Assembly (NCBI RefSeq): GCF_014131735.1
Contig: NZ_CP039121.1
Location: 2,666,001 to 2,730,000 of the forward strand
Direction of reading: 5' to 3'
Length of the DNA stretch: 64,000 bases
From: Lactiplantibacillus plantarum
Lineage (GTDB): Bacteria > Bacillota > Bacilli > Lactobacillales > Lactobacillaceae
The notes beneath the pieces are model-generated. The model ran no database searches. It was given only the letters and a program-made list of their open reading frames with translations, and was not told the origin of the DNA. Both the position numbers and the translations under genes were made by a program. Below, one piece after another: positions 24,508 to 33,851 of this stretch (its first letter is position 1; every line of letters begins with the position of its first letter).

Positions 24508-27111
24508 TTATTTCAATCGTTTCAACAACCATACTGGCCGGTGCCGCTCAGACTTGTGTACCCGGGTATTAACGACTTGTAGCAATTGTAAAATGGTGAA
24601 GATTAGTGAATTACGTTTTCGGTACGCAATGTACTTCGGTTCCCACTCGGTCACATACTTCTCTTTGTACGACCGTAATCCCTGAAAACCATATAACTGG
24701 TAGCCATATTCGTAAATTAAATGAGCAATTTTTTCTTGAATAAAACTGTAGCGTGAAACCCCTACACCGGATAACGGTGCCATTCCCATATTGAAATAAG
24801 CATAGCCATCGTCACGCGCCTGTTCAAATAGGTGCACAAAGACCGTGTCCATAATGCCGGATGGCGCCGATTTGCTCGACCGCATTAAGTCAATTGAAGT
24901 CGTCTGATGATTTCCCTGCGGCATAATATTCGCAAACGCGACAATTCGGTGGTCAGGATCATAAACGACCGCTACGGGTGCCTGATTGAGATACTGCTCA
25001 TCAAAAAATCCGAGCGAGAATCCTTTTTCCGTCTCACCTGCTAACCAACTATCCGAAACGGCTCGTAATTCAGCCATAACGTCGGCACTGAACGGTGGCT
25101 GCAAGATGGCAAACTCATAGTGATCACGGGTAAACTTATTCATTAGGGCCCGCTCACCCCGTAGCCGTTTACCAGCCAAACTAAAGTCTGCCAATTTAAC
25201 GTGCCCTTCTTCACCAGTTTTGATAAAGTCAAAGCCCATTTCGTGTAGGCGCATCGTCAGCATCTCACTAATTTCGTAAAAGACTAGCGAGCACCCGTCA
25301 CTATCTGCGTCATCCAATAACTGTTCCAAGGCAGCTTGTAATACCGCTTGATTACCGAATGGCTCTCCCATAATAATCAGTTTATCAGCCTTCTGCTGGT
25401 ATAAGAAGATCAGTTGATCGACCCCATCGACTTGATAGTAATATGCTAACTTATCATTCAAATAAGCCAAGTGTGAGATTTCATTGCCGCCATAAGTTTC
25501 AATCACTTGTTTGACCCGAGCCGCATCCATCTTTTGACGCAATCGGGCGTTATAGCCACTCGCAAAGTAGCGGTACATAATAATCAAAATCATTGCCGCT
25601 AAGACTAACCCAATCACCCCAAATAACCAGAGCTTTTGTGATGGGAAGAACAGAGCTTCAGGAACCGCATGCCGATGATGAATTTGGGGCGCGTTATAGA
25701 CCCCCACAATCGTATACAAGATAAAGGTCACCACATACACGCAGCTAACCCACAACGTTTGCCCCCACGAAAAAGCCAACCGATCACGATAATAAGCATG
25801 CCGCGACAAAGCCACTAGCGCTAGAATCACAATCAAGAAAATCACAAATTTCATCGAAATTGCATCATAAACGACGAGCCAGCGAATCGTATTCAAAATT
25901 GCAATCAGCAGGACAATCACCGTTGGCCAAAAAGCTTTTTTGACCCGGCCAGCAGTTCCCAACGCCACCCCAATCAGTAAGAAGGCCATAATAATACTGC
26001 TGGCCTGATTAATAAAGAAAAAGGTGTACGGATAAAACTGTAAGAAGAGTTTATTGTTATATGCAAAGTTAGGGACCGTTGACATCAACAACATCAGAAA
26101 ACCAGAAAAATAGAGAAAAACCGTCAGTACCATCTGAGCAACACGTTGTAATGCCTGCTTAGGAATACCCGCTAAGCGCACGTTTAAGCGATGGCCGGTG
26201 TCATGGATGAATAAGACCAACCCGATGGCAAACGGGATAATATAGTAGAATAACCGGTAAAATAAGAGCCATGCGACTGCGTCTGGTCGAGAAACTCCGA
26301 CCGCACCGAGGCCAAAAATCATGAAAACGTCGAATGACCCAATACCACCGGGTACCATTGACACTTCACCGACAACCGAAGCAATCACGAATAACGGCAC
26401 GACCGCTGCAAAATCAATGGGTAATCCCATAAAGTTTCCAATTAATAAGAAGAACAGCACACAGCCAGTCCATTCACCAAACGACCCACTCAATAACCGA
26501 ACGACGTTGCCGAGCGTAAGGCCATCGAAGAATTCCGAATCGTTGACTCGTGTAAAAATAAAGATGGCTGGAAAATACAGTGCACCACCGACGAGCCAGA
26601 TCCAGTAACTGCCATACATGTTCCCAATGCCAAAGCCATAGACTAGCACGAGTGAAATCATACAATATAATGACAATCCCGAAACTAAAAACAAAGCGAT
26701 CTTGGAAATGGCAAACACGATTTGTTTCTTAGTGGCTTCGCGATTATAAAAGTTAGCACGCAGTGAGGCGCCCAGCACGCCCCCGAAACCACCGATATTC
26801 GTAAATGTATTGGTGATCCATCCAGCTTTTAAGATATAGCCAAGTGAATAGTGGTTGGGTAAAAACTTTGTAATCATGACGTCATACGTCAGCATTGGTG
26901 TCACTGCGATAATACCAATCACGACCATGCTCAACAGATGCCACCAGCTTTGCGAAGCAAGCGCATTCGCCAACTGCGCGCCACTGACTTCCTTCGCAAT
27001 TTTGCCGACTTCCGTAATCACAAATAACAGGACAGAGAATACAAATAATGCTTTGATGATCCCCATGCGTTTATTGAGTGCCGTCCCGATTTTCTGTAAC
27101 GTTGCCTTCAA
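24508..27111 (-). CDS. mprF: Phosphatidylglycerol lysyltransferase (MprF)
   Basis: It transfers lysine (or another amino acid) from tRNA to phosphatidylglycerol and flips the product, reducing negative surface charge and resisting cationic peptides. The 867 residues divide into an N-terminal flippase with about 14 membrane segments (to ~residue 520) and a C-terminal cytosolic GNAT-like synthase (residues ~540-867), with IIMGEPFGN, MRSSKSAPSGIMDT and YKEKYVTEWEPKYIAYR visible. The reading frame starts with TTG after GGGGG; another start nearby is possible. The gene is monocistronic. Confidence 0.94.
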   Translation of the reverse strand: MKATLQKIGTALNKRMGIIKALFVFSVLLFVITEVGKIAKEVSGAQLANALASQSWWHLLSMVVIGIIAVTPMLTYDVMITKFLPNHYSLGYILKAGWITNTFTNIGGFGGVLGASLRANFYNREATKKQIVFAISKIALFLVSGLSLYCMISLVLVYGFGIGNMYGSYWIWLVGGALYFPAIFIFTRVNDSEFFDGLTLGNVVRLLSGSFGEWTGCVLFFLLIGNFMGLPIDFAAVVPLFVIASVVGEVSMVPGGIGSFDVFMIFGLGAVGVSRPDAVAWLLFYRLFYYIIPFAIGLVLFIHDTGHRLNVRLAGIPKQALQRVAQMVLTVFLYFSGFLMLLMSTVPNFAYNNKLFLQFYPYTFFFINQASSIIMAFLLIGVALGTAGRVKKAFWPTVIVLLIAILNTIRWLVVYDAISMKFVIFLIVILALVALSRHAYYRDRLAFSWGQTLWVSCVYVVTFILYTIVGVYNAPQIHHRHAVPEALFFPSQKLWLFGVIGLVLAAMILIIMYRYFASGYNARLRQKMDAARVKQVIETYGGNEISHLAYLNDKLAYYYQVDGVDQLIFLYQQKADKLIIMGEPFGNQAVLQAALEQLLDDADSDGCSLVFYEISEMLTMRLHEMGFDFIKTGEEGHVKLADFSLAGKRLRGERALMNKFTRDHYEFAILQPPFSADVMAELRAVSDSWLAGETEKGFSLGFFDEQYLNQAPVAVVYDPDHRIVAFANIMPQGNHQTTSIDLMRSSKSAPSGIMDTVFVHLFEQARDDGYAYFNMGMAPLSGVGVSRYSFIQEKIAHLIYEYGYQLYGFQGLRSYKEKYVTEWEPKYIAYRKRNSLIFTILQLLQVVNTRVHKSERHRPVWLLKRLK

Positions 27112-27406
27112 AAAAATTCCCCCATTGGTGTGTTTGTTCTATTATCGCAATCTTAGCCTGTTTATACAACCGTTATAGGTCGTTAATAACCCCCACAGGT
27201 CTGATTTGTCGCCGTATGAACATTTTAAATACCTGCTACTAAATTATTCCGAATGGGTGTTAGTAGTTAGCACTAATTATGATTAATTGTAAAAATTAAT
27301 ACCAGCATAAGCCAATATTAATTGATTTTTAGTTACCAAACTTGCTTTACCAACCTTTACCGTTTATGTATAATTAAAGTGATACATAAACAAGGAGGAA
27401 TTTCTT

Positions 27407-28075
27407 ATGCACCATGCAAAAAAACTCGTCGTTGCACTAACGAGTCTACTCATCTTAACCGGCTGTACCACTGGTAATCAACAAGCCGCCAACCATACCA
27501 GTGTCAAAACCAAGACGGTTCGGGTTGAGAAACGGACTGCTGCTAATAAAGCCGCCTGGGCAAAAGCAAGGGCCGCTAGTCGGGCTAACGCGGCCTCAGC
27601 CAAAGCTCTTAGTTCAAACACGACCCAACTCGCAATTGCAACTAGTCAGGCTAAGCGTCAATCCGAACAACTAAAAGCAAAACATGACGACGCAATGGCA
27701 TCATCAAAATCAGCGTCACAGGCTGCCGCCAAATCAGCTGCTAGTGAAGCGGCCGCACAATCACGCTCCCAGTCAGAAGCCCAGTCCGCTTCGGCCGTCG
27801 CAGCCGCTAGCCAATCTAAGCAAGCGGTCAAGGCCAGCAGTCAAGCAGCTGCTCAAAGTCAACAAACTCAAACTAGTACCGCAACCACGAGTCGGCAGAA
27901 TAATTTTTCTGGCGATACCGATACCGCCCAAACTGGACGCATCGTGGGTAACCGTAATTCCAAAATTTATCACGTTGAAACGGGTCAAAACTACCGGATG
28001 GCCGGTAAAAATGCCGTTTACTTTAGTACGGAAGACGCGGCGCGGGCCGCTGGTTTCCGTAAGTCATTTCGATAG
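27407..28075 (+). CDS. Coiled-coil lipoprotein with C-terminal Ada-like domain
   Basis: A surface lipoprotein of unknown role, 222 residues. The signal peptide ends in a lipobox LTGC (Cys20). The next region holds VKTKTVRVEKR and then a long Ala/Ser/Gln/Lys-rich coiled coil (about residues 40-165). The last 45 residues (IVGNRNSKIYHVETGQNY...AARAAGFRKSF) resemble the small domain found after nucleases and related to the Ada zinc-binding fold, but here without the cysteines. The next gene, 12 bp downstream and with its own ribosome site, is a secreted nuclease that shares the VKTKTV motif, so they likely act together at the cell surface. Confidence 0.75.
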   Translation: MHHAKKLVVALTSLLILTGCTTGNQQAANHTSVKTKTVRVEKRTAANKAAWAKARAASRANAASAKALSSNTTQLAIATSQAKRQSEQLKAKHDDAMASSKSASQAAAKSAASEAAAQSRSQSEAQSASAVAAASQSKQAVKASSQAAAQSQQTQTSTATTSRQNNFSGDTDTAQTGRIVGNRNSKIYHVETGQNYRMAGKNAVYFSTEDAARAAGFRKSFR

Positions 28076-28087
28076 GAGGATCACTTC

Positions 28088-29065
28088 ATGGCATTGATCG
28101 GCACCATCTTATTATTTGCAACCCTGTACTGGTTCTGGCGCTTACATCGGCGCTACCGTGGGCGCCAATGGTGGCGGCATAGTTGGCCGGCCATTATCGC
28201 ATTGCTCGTCAGCTTTAGTATTCTCGGCACATCTGATGAATCCACTCAGCCAACTGTGAAGACAAAGACCGTTACTAAGACCCACTTAGTAACGGCTAAT
28301 AATGACAAGCAACTGACGGCACTTCAAGCTGCCAATCGTGCTTCTGCTAGCAGCTTAAAGCAGGCTGCGAAAAAACTTTCGAGTAGTCAACAACATATTG
28401 ACAAGCTCAAGGCTACGAACAAGCAAGCTGGCGCAACTTCGACAACAGCACCAACCAAGGTCAATTCTGACCATAACCCAAGTAACAATGCGTTGGCTAG
28501 TAAAACTTACAACGGTCAACAAACGATCACGATTAATCAGAATCAGCCCGCATTTACCGCTAAGGAGCTCAGTACGAGTCAGGGTGCCTGGCAACAATAT
28601 GGCAATTTAGACTCACTTAACCGGGTGACGGCTGCTAATGCCCTCTTAAATCAGTCACTGATGCCCAAAGCTGAACGTGAGGCCTTGAATGTTCGACCAA
28701 CTGGTTGGCATAACAAACGCATCAGTAGCGGTTGGCTTTACAACCGCAGTCATCTGATTGGCTATCAATTAACGGGGCAGAACAACAATATCAAGAACCT
28801 CATGACCGGAACCCGTTCTTTGAATGACCCTGAAATGACGACCTATGAAAACCAAGTTGCGGCCTATTTGAAAGAAAGTCCGAAAAACTACGTCCGCTAC
28901 CAAGTGACCCCCATTTTCAAAGGTAACGAATTGTTAGCCCGCGGTGTTCAAATGCGTGGTCAGTCAGTTGGTAGCAATACTGTTAGTTTTAATGTCTATA
29001 TTTTCAATATCCAGCCCGGTATGACCTTGAACTATACTGATGGCACTAGTCAGGTCAGTCACTAA
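28088..29065 (+). CDS. Membrane-anchored DNA/RNA non-specific endonuclease (EndA-like)
   Basis: A 325-residue extracellular nuclease. The N terminus has two hydrophobic segments (about residues 1-18 and 36-53) followed by a stalk with VKTKTVTK and coiled-coil. The catalytic domain (about 160-325) has the beta-beta-alpha-metal motif NRSHLIGYQLTG (catalytic His) and the metal-side NNIKNLMTGTRSLN, as in streptococcal EndA. It could serve DNA uptake or nutrient scavenging. It is co-transcribed with the upstream lipoprotein. Confidence 0.88.
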   Translation: MALIGTILLFATLYWFWRLHRRYRGRQWWRHSWPAIIALLVSFSILGTSDESTQPTVKTKTVTKTHLVTANNDKQLTALQAANRASASSLKQAAKKLSSSQQHIDKLKATNKQAGATSTTAPTKVNSDHNPSNNALASKTYNGQQTITINQNQPAFTAKELSTSQGAWQQYGNLDSLNRVTAANALLNQSLMPKAEREALNVRPTGWHNKRISSGWLYNRSHLIGYQLTGQNNNIKNLMTGTRSLNDPEMTTYENQVAAYLKESPKNYVRYQVTPIFKGNELLARGVQMRGQSVGSNTVSFNVYIFNIQPGMTLNYTDGTSQVSH

Positions 29066-29160
29066 CGATCATTGATCATCGTATTCAGCCTATCACGCAG
29101 CAGCCACAAAAGTGATAGTGCCCTGTCGACCAAAAGTTCAACCCAAGTGAAATTTTAAAA

Positions 29161-29206
29161 CAAGCCCAACAGACGTACTATGCGACGTTCTGTTGGGCTT
29201 GTTTTG
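29161..29206 (+). terminator. Terminator after the nuclease gene
   Basis: CAAGCCCAACAGA...TCTGTTGGGCTTGTTTT forms a strong hairpin with a T-rich tail, about 100 bp after the stop. Confidence 0.8.
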
Positions 29207-29367
29207 ACTTGCTTAATCCAATACGGTTACGCCTCTAACGCCAAGTCACCGTAATCATACGGTGGTTGATATCAAATTGCACTAACACTTAGCCTAAGTA
29301 TAAATTCTCAGTAATCGTTATATGCGTGGTCATGCACGTGATTCGCACCAACGCCACATCCAGAGAT

Positions 29368-29405
29368 AAAAAAAGACCACACCCCATAGTAGGGTGTGGT
29401 CTGAT
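29368..29405 (-). terminator. Terminator of the rplJ-rplL operon
   Basis: AGACCACACC...GGTGTGGTCT with an A run to the left (a T run on the minus strand) lies just after rplL. Confidence 0.85.
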
Positions 29406-29426
29406 GACGTTCCGTTAAGTAAACAA

Positions 29427-29795
29427 TTACTTAAGGGTAACGACACCACCAACTTCTTCAAGCTTAGCTTTCATATCGTTGGCTTCGTCTTCTGAAACGC
29501 CTTCTTTGATGATTGAAGGTACGTTATCAACAAGACCCTTAGCATCTTTCAAGCCAAGACCAGTGATATCACGAACGGCCTTAATAGCCTTAACCTTTTG
29601 GTCACCGGATTCAGTTAATTCAACATCGTATGAATCCTTAGCAGCGGCAGCGTCGCCACCAGCAGCACCGGCAACAGCAACAGGGGCTGAAGCTGAGACA
29701 TCGAATTCTTCTTCGATAGCCTTAACTAAGTCGTTTAAATCTGAGATTGAAGCTTCTTTTAATGAGTCGATAATAGCATCTTTATCAAAAGCCAT
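29427..29795 (-). CDS. rplL: 50S ribosomal protein L7/L12
   Basis: This stalk protein recruits translation GTPases. It has 122 residues: N-terminal dimerisation helices, an Ala-rich hinge ([18 protein letters not shown]) and a C-terminal factor-binding domain ([24 protein letters not shown]). The start MAFDKDAI at 29795 follows a GGAGG site; a longer frame upstream is not needed. Confidence 0.97.
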
Positions 29796-29856
29796 TTTTT
29801 GTTCCTCCATTTTATATGAACTTATATTTTAGTTTTTTTAACACACTGACAGCAAA

Positions 29857-30360
29857 TTAAGCTGCGTCTTCGTCGCCTTTTTCAGCAACCGCCTTAACAG
29901 CGTATGCAACGTTACGAACAGGTGCTTGTAACAAGTTGGCGATCGTAGCCAATAATTCTTCACGTGATGGCATCGTAGCGTATTCTTGAACAGTTTCAAG
30001 ATCAGCAACTTTACCTTCGATCACGCCACCCTTTAATTGAAGGGCATCAGCGGTCTTCGCGAAGTTAGCCAAGATCTTTGCAGGAGCAACTGGGTCTTCT
30101 TCAGAGAAGGCAACGGCAGTAGGACCAGCAAATACAGGTTTTAAGTCTTCAAATCCGGCCTTATCAGCGGCACGCACCATGATCTTGTTCTTGATAACGC
30201 GCATCTTAACACCGGCTTCACGTAATTGCTTACGTAAATCAGTTACTTGTTCAACAGTCAAACCACGGTAATCAACAACAATGGCTGATACTGAGCTCTT
30301 CAATTGTTCTGCAACTTCTTCGACTTCTTGTGCTTTAACAGCAATTGTTTCTTTACTCAA
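29857..30360 (-). CDS. rplJ: 50S ribosomal protein L10
   Basis: It anchors the L7/L12 dimers to 23S rRNA and represses its own operon through the leader. The TTG at 30360 ([11 protein letters not shown]) is chosen because a GGGAGG site lies 8 bases before it; a GTG three codons upstream overlaps that site. The 167 residues include [17 protein letters not shown] and the [17 protein letters not shown] core. Confidence 0.96.
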   Translation of the reverse strand: MSKETIAVKAQEVEEVAEQLKSSVSAIVVDYRGLTVEQVTDLRKQLREAGVKMRVIKNKIMVRAADKAGFEDLKPVFAGPTAVAFSEEDPVAPAKILANFAKTADALQLKGGVIEGKVADLETVQEYATMPSREELLATIANLLQAPVRNVAYAVKAVAEKGDEDAA

Positions 30361-30375
30361 CAGATTCACCTCCCA

Positions 30376-30505
30376 GAATTTTGGTTCAGGGATTTATAAA
30401 AAAATCCCTATGTCCACCAAGACATAGAGAAAAAACAATGTCCTCGGCAGGTAGATTAAGGCCGTTAAGCCGCCTGAGTCTTAGGTAGAGATATTACTTA
30501 ACCTC
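30376..30505 (-). promoter_or_regulatory. L10 leader with attenuator hairpin
   Basis: The untranslated leader of rplJ-rplL is about 150 nt. On the minus strand a stem CTATGTC (30421-30427 complement) with GACATAG (30408-30414 complement) is followed by GGATTTTTTT, a terminator before rplJ. Upstream GC-rich arms (around 30440-30485) fit the L10-binding element. Excess L10 would favour termination, as for the known L10 leader family. Confidence 0.75.
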
Positions 30506-30509
30506 TAGT

Positions 30510-30538
30510 AATCTATCACAGATCACCCACGGGGTCAA
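30510..30538 (-). promoter_or_regulatory. Promoter of rplJ-rplL
   Basis: Minus-strand TTGACC (30533-30538) and TAGATT (30510-30515) with a 17-bp spacer and an upstream TG lie at the start of the L10 leader. Confidence 0.65.
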
Positions 30539-30558
30539 TTGTTTTCAGAATTTAATCC

Positions 30559-31248
30559 TTAAAATGATGCTAAATCAACACGTACCGCTGGGGTAAAGGT
30601 TGAAGTAACAACTAAGTTTTGGATGAAAGTCCCACGTACTGAGGCTGGACGAGCTTTCACGATGGTGTCTTCAATGGTCTTGAAGTTACCAACTAACTTG
30701 TCAGTATCGAATGATACCTTGCCAACAGGAACGTGAACGTTACCGTCACGGTCAGTCCGGTAAGTCACCTTACCAGCTTTTGAATCGTTAACGGCTTTAG
30801 CAACGTCCATCGTAACCGTACCAGTCTTAGGGTTAGGCATTAAGCCTTTAGGTCCAAGAACCCGACCTAAACGACCAACTTGGGCCATCATGTCAGGGGT
30901 AGCGATTGCGACATCAAAGTCTAACCAACCGTCTTGGATCTTCTGAACTAAATCAGTTTCACCAACAAAGTCAGCACCGGCTTCTTCAGCTTCTTTAGCC
31001 TTGTCACCCTTAGCAAAAACGATAACGGTTTGATCTTTACCGGTACCATTAGGAAGGACAACCGCGCCACGAAGTTGTTGGTCGGCTTGCTTTGTATCAA
31101 CGTTTAATTTGAAGGCAACTTCAACAGTTGCATCAAACTTTGCGAAATCCATTTTTTTAACCAAGTCTACCGCTTCAGTTACATCGTAAGCTTTGTCACG
31201 ATCAACGAGCTTAGCGGCGTCTTGGTATTGTTTACTTTTCTTTGCCAT
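30559..31248 (-). CDS. rplA: 50S ribosomal protein L1
   Basis: The L1-stalk protein, 229 residues, of normal length. The conserved VVLPNGTGK and [14 protein letters not shown] segments are present. It follows rplK by about 100 bp and is separated from rplJ by a promoter and leader. Confidence 0.97.
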   Translation of the reverse strand: MAKKSKQYQDAAKLVDRDKAYDVTEAVDLVKKMDFAKFDATVEVAFKLNVDTKQADQQLRGAVVLPNGTGKDQTVIVFAKGDKAKEAEEAGADFVGETDLVQKIQDGWLDFDVAIATPDMMAQVGRLGRVLGPKGLMPNPKTGTVTMDVAKAVNDSKAGKVTYRTDRDGNVHVPVGKVSFDTDKLVGNFKTIEDTIVKARPASVRGTFIQNLVVTSTFTPAVRVDLASF

Positions 31249-31348
31249 CTAAGTGTTTTCCTCCTTGCAAATGTGGTTCAAACGGAGATTTCCTCCCACT
31301 TGACACATTCATTTTGATGAAGTGTCCGACATACTCAACAGTACTGAA

Positions 31349-31774
31349 TTAGCCTTCGACGGTGAATCCCATACTCCGAGCAGTACCTTCGATCATGCGC
31401 ATAGCTGCTTCAACGTCAGCTGCGTTTAGATCTTGCATTTTAGTTTCGGCGATTTGCTTAACTTGATCTTTGGTTACAGTTGCAACCTTCTTCGTGTTAG
31501 GTTCACCGGAACCACTTTCAACACCGGCAGCTTTCTTCAATAGAACGGCAGCAGGTGGGGTCTTAGTGATGAAGTCGAATGAACGATCTTCGTACACCGT
31601 AATCACAACAGGGATGATCATACCTGCTTGATCAGCAGTACGAGCATTGAAATCCTTTGTGAAACCCATGATATTGATACCTGCTTGACCTAAAGCTGGG
31701 CCAACTGGCGGAGCAGGTGTTGCTTTGCCCGCAGGAATTTGTAATTTAACAACGTTAGCTACTTTTTTAGCCAC
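31349..31774 (-). CDS. rplK: 50S ribosomal protein L11
   Basis: It forms the GTPase-associated centre with L10-L12. The GTG at 31774 ([17 protein letters not shown]) follows GGAGGA and gives 141 residues, the standard length; the longer open frame upstream is noncoding. [19 protein letters not shown] is diagnostic. Confidence 0.97.
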   Translation of the reverse strand: MAKKVANVVKLQIPAGKATPAPPVGPALGQAGINIMGFTKDFNARTADQAGMIIPVVITVYEDRSFDFITKTPPAAVLLKKAAGVESGSGEPNTKKVATVTKDQVKQIAETKMQDLNAADVEAAMRMIEGTARSMGFTVEG

Positions 31775-31864
31775 GAGACATTCCTCCTTAGTCCGTGATG
31801 TGGTAAATGGAGCTGAGTTTTTGCTCCTCCCACGTAAACGTGCATACGTGACGCACAAACATCA

Positions 31865-31893
31865 TTGTAGCATATCTATTTTTCACCAGCAAC
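31865..31893 (-). promoter_or_regulatory. Promoter of rplK-rplA
   Basis: Minus-strand TTGCTG (31888-31893) and an extended -10 TGCTACAAT (TACAAT at 31865-31870) are separated by 17 bp. The -35 lies inside the last codons of the upstream hydrolase gene. Confidence 0.6.
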
Positions 31894-32763
31894 CTTTTTT
31901 GTGGCTTCTGGATATAAAAACTGGACGATTTGGCGATCAACTTCATAGTTTTCATGTAATCGTGAATGGCGGGCATTCTTACCATGTACCACAAATTCTT
32001 GATACTGGTCACGCGTTGGTCGCAGTAAAAAGCGCAATGACAACGCACTATTCAGAGCGACAGCACCATCACTTTGCGCCGCATCGCCAATGTTACCCGC
32101 AATATTCAAATACGAAATCGTGTTTGGCAATCGTTGGAGCGTTCGCAAAAAATAATTATAAACGGGCGTGGTCTTAGTTGGTCCGGTCGCCGTCAACGGG
32201 TGGTTTTCAATCGGATACGTATTTTGCCCGACCTCACTATCATTAAACGGCGCACCAATTGTGACAACCTTGCGGACTTCCGGTAAATTGACCAGTTTGG
32301 CAGCTGTCGTCAAGTATTGAAAGAGCACCACACCACCCATCGAATGAGCGACTAAATTGATCGTCTGAACGTGCTCATGCGCAATCAAATACTGCACAAC
32401 TGCCAAGACGCCCGCCGCCTGTTGCCGTACAGCAACGCGTGGCGTGGCAAAAATCAACTGTACCATTGGGCGGTAAGCGTCTAGCTCACCAGTCACATGG
32501 GGATGATTATGTCGATCAATCATTACGACTAATGACTTATTGGCGATGCCCCCGGCCGTAAAACGTTGGAGCATGCCACCAAAAGAGAACCGGTTGCCCG
32601 CATACCCTGGAATAAATAGCGTCACGGCGCTATCATCTGCTGAATTAGCCGACACCGACTGCCGCAAATGCTGCGGTCGCCCGTATTGCCAAAATTTAAA
32701 GGTGATACGCCCCAAAATACCGAGCACTAAGGCGCCGATGATGACTAAAATTACTTCTGCCAA
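31876..32763 (-). CDS. DUF915-type alpha/beta hydrolase
   Basis: A 295-residue alpha/beta hydrolase of a Firmicutes cell-surface hydrolase family of unknown substrate. An N-terminal membrane segment (residues ~2-25) anchors it. It has LFIPGYAGNRFSFGGML near residue 50, the nucleophile elbow VAHSMGGVVLF (near residue 140), IGAPFNDSEVG and a C-terminal histidine region. It is an unusual interloper between nusG and rplK; its last codons contain the rplK promoter. Confidence 0.83.
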   Translation of the reverse strand: MAEVILVIIGALVLGILGRITFKFWQYGRPQHLRQSVSANSADDSAVTLFIPGYAGNRFSFGGMLQRFTAGGIANKSLVVMIDRHNHPHVTGELDAYRPMVQLIFATPRVAVRQQAAGVLAVVQYLIAHEHVQTINLVAHSMGGVVLFQYLTTAAKLVNLPEVRKVVTIGAPFNDSEVGQNTYPIENHPLTATGPTKTTPVYNYFLRTLQRLPNTISYLNIAGNIGDAAQSDGAVALNSALSLRFLLRPTRDQYQEFVVHGKNARHSRLHENYEVDRQIVQFLYPEATKKVAGEK

Positions 32764-32790
32764 GATGGTCCACCAGCTTACTTAAATTAA

Positions 32791-33339
32791 TTACCGAATC
32801 TGGTCAACTTGATCGAAGTCCAATTCAGTACTTGTTTCCCGACCGAACATATTGATATTAACCTTGAGCTTCATCTTTTCGTTGTCAATTTCAGTAATTT
32901 CACCAGAACCGCCAGAGAAAGCGCCATCGATGATGGTAACTTGTTCGCCAACTTCAACGTCCAATTCGGTATGCCGAGCACTCATGCCTAGTTGATGCAA
33001 GATTTGTTCCGCTTCTTCAGGCAACAATGGCGTTGGTTTACTACCTTGCCCATGTGATCCTAAGAACCCAGTAACACCTGGCGTATTCCGAACAATATAC
33101 CAAGCTTGGTCCGTCATGACCATTTCAACCAAAACGTACCCGGGGAAGATCTTCTTCATTTCAACTTTGTCTTTCCCATTCTTGACTTCATGAGCTTCTT
33201 CTTCGGGAACAACGACCCGGAAAATATTGTCTTCCATTCCCATAGATTGAATACGGGATTCCAAGTTAGAACTAACCTTATTTTCATAACCAGCGTAGGT
33301 ATGTAAGACATACCATCTTTTCTCAACAGACTCGACCAT
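32791..33339 (-). CDS. nusG: Transcription termination/antitermination protein NusG
   Basis: A 182-residue elongation factor with NGN domain (KRWYVLHTYAGYENKV, FPGYVLVEMVMT) and C-terminal KOW motif (GEQVTIIDGAFSGGSGEI). It lies downstream of secE in the normal order, with a hairpin between. Confidence 0.97.
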   Translation of the reverse strand: MVESVEKRWYVLHTYAGYENKVSSNLESRIQSMGMEDNIFRVVVPEEEAHEVKNGKDKVEMKKIFPGYVLVEMVMTDQAWYIVRNTPGVTGFLGSHGQGSKPTPLLPEEAEQILHQLGMSARHTELDVEVGEQVTIIDGAFSGGSGEITEIDNEKMKLKVNINMFGRETSTELDFDQVDQIR

Positions 33340-33371
33340 TATTATTCTCCTTTAAAATGTCTTTTGGCAAA

Positions 33372-33401
33372 ATAAAAAAACCTCGTTTGCACGAAGTTTT
33401 C
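33372..33401 (-). terminator. Hairpin between secE and nusG
   Basis: On the minus strand AACTTCGTGCAAACGAGGTT followed by TTTTT forms a short hairpin. It may partly terminate the secE transcript. Confidence 0.6.
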
Positions 33402-33443
33402 TTTCAATGCCATTATTATAACAAAAATTTGTTCAAAAAGCCA

Positions 33444-33629
33444 TTAATGCCAGCTTGTTAACATTTGTAATAATAATTGGATAATCCAATCAAATAAAGC
33501 GAAAAACGCCACGAAGAACAGTGATGTTGAGACAACTGTCCACGAATCACGACGATTTTCCCGCCAAGTTGGCCAGGTCACTTTTTTCATTTCATGTCCA
33601 ACTTGACCAAAAAATTTAAATAAGCGCAT
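33444..33629 (-). CDS. secE: Preprotein translocase subunit SecE
   Basis: A 61-residue single-pass membrane subunit of SecYEG. The amphipathic MKKVTWPTWRE segment and the membrane segment VVSTSLFFVAFFALFDWII are typical. It sits between rpmG and nusG, as is usual. Confidence 0.94.
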   Translation of the reverse strand: MRLFKFFGQVGHEMKKVTWPTWRENRRDSWTVVSTSLFFVAFFALFDWIIQLLLQMLTSWH

Positions 33630-33640
33630 GTCTAATCCCC

Positions 33641-33790
33641 CTACCGCGTTTCACGATGAAGTGTGTGTTTACCACAATATTTACAAAATTTCTTAACTTC
33701 TAAGCGGTCAGTTCGATTCGGGTTAGCATCAATCGTGTAGTTCCGCGAACCACAAACGGTACATGCCAGTGCAACTTTTTTCTGTGCCAT
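33641..33790 (-). CDS. rpmG: 50S ribosomal protein L33
   Basis: A 49-residue ribosomal protein. I read it from the minus strand starting at 33790: [18 protein letters not shown], then [13 protein letters not shown]. Two CxxC pairs show this is the zinc-containing form. A GGAGG site precedes it, and secE follows at 12 bp. Confidence 0.95.
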   Translation of the reverse strand: MAQKKVALACTVCGSRNYTIDANPNRTDRLEVKKFCKYCGKHTLHRETR

Positions 33791-33851
33791 CGACAAAACC
33801 TCCATAATAAATCAGGTATAACATTAGCATGGAACTTTTCGAATGTCAATT

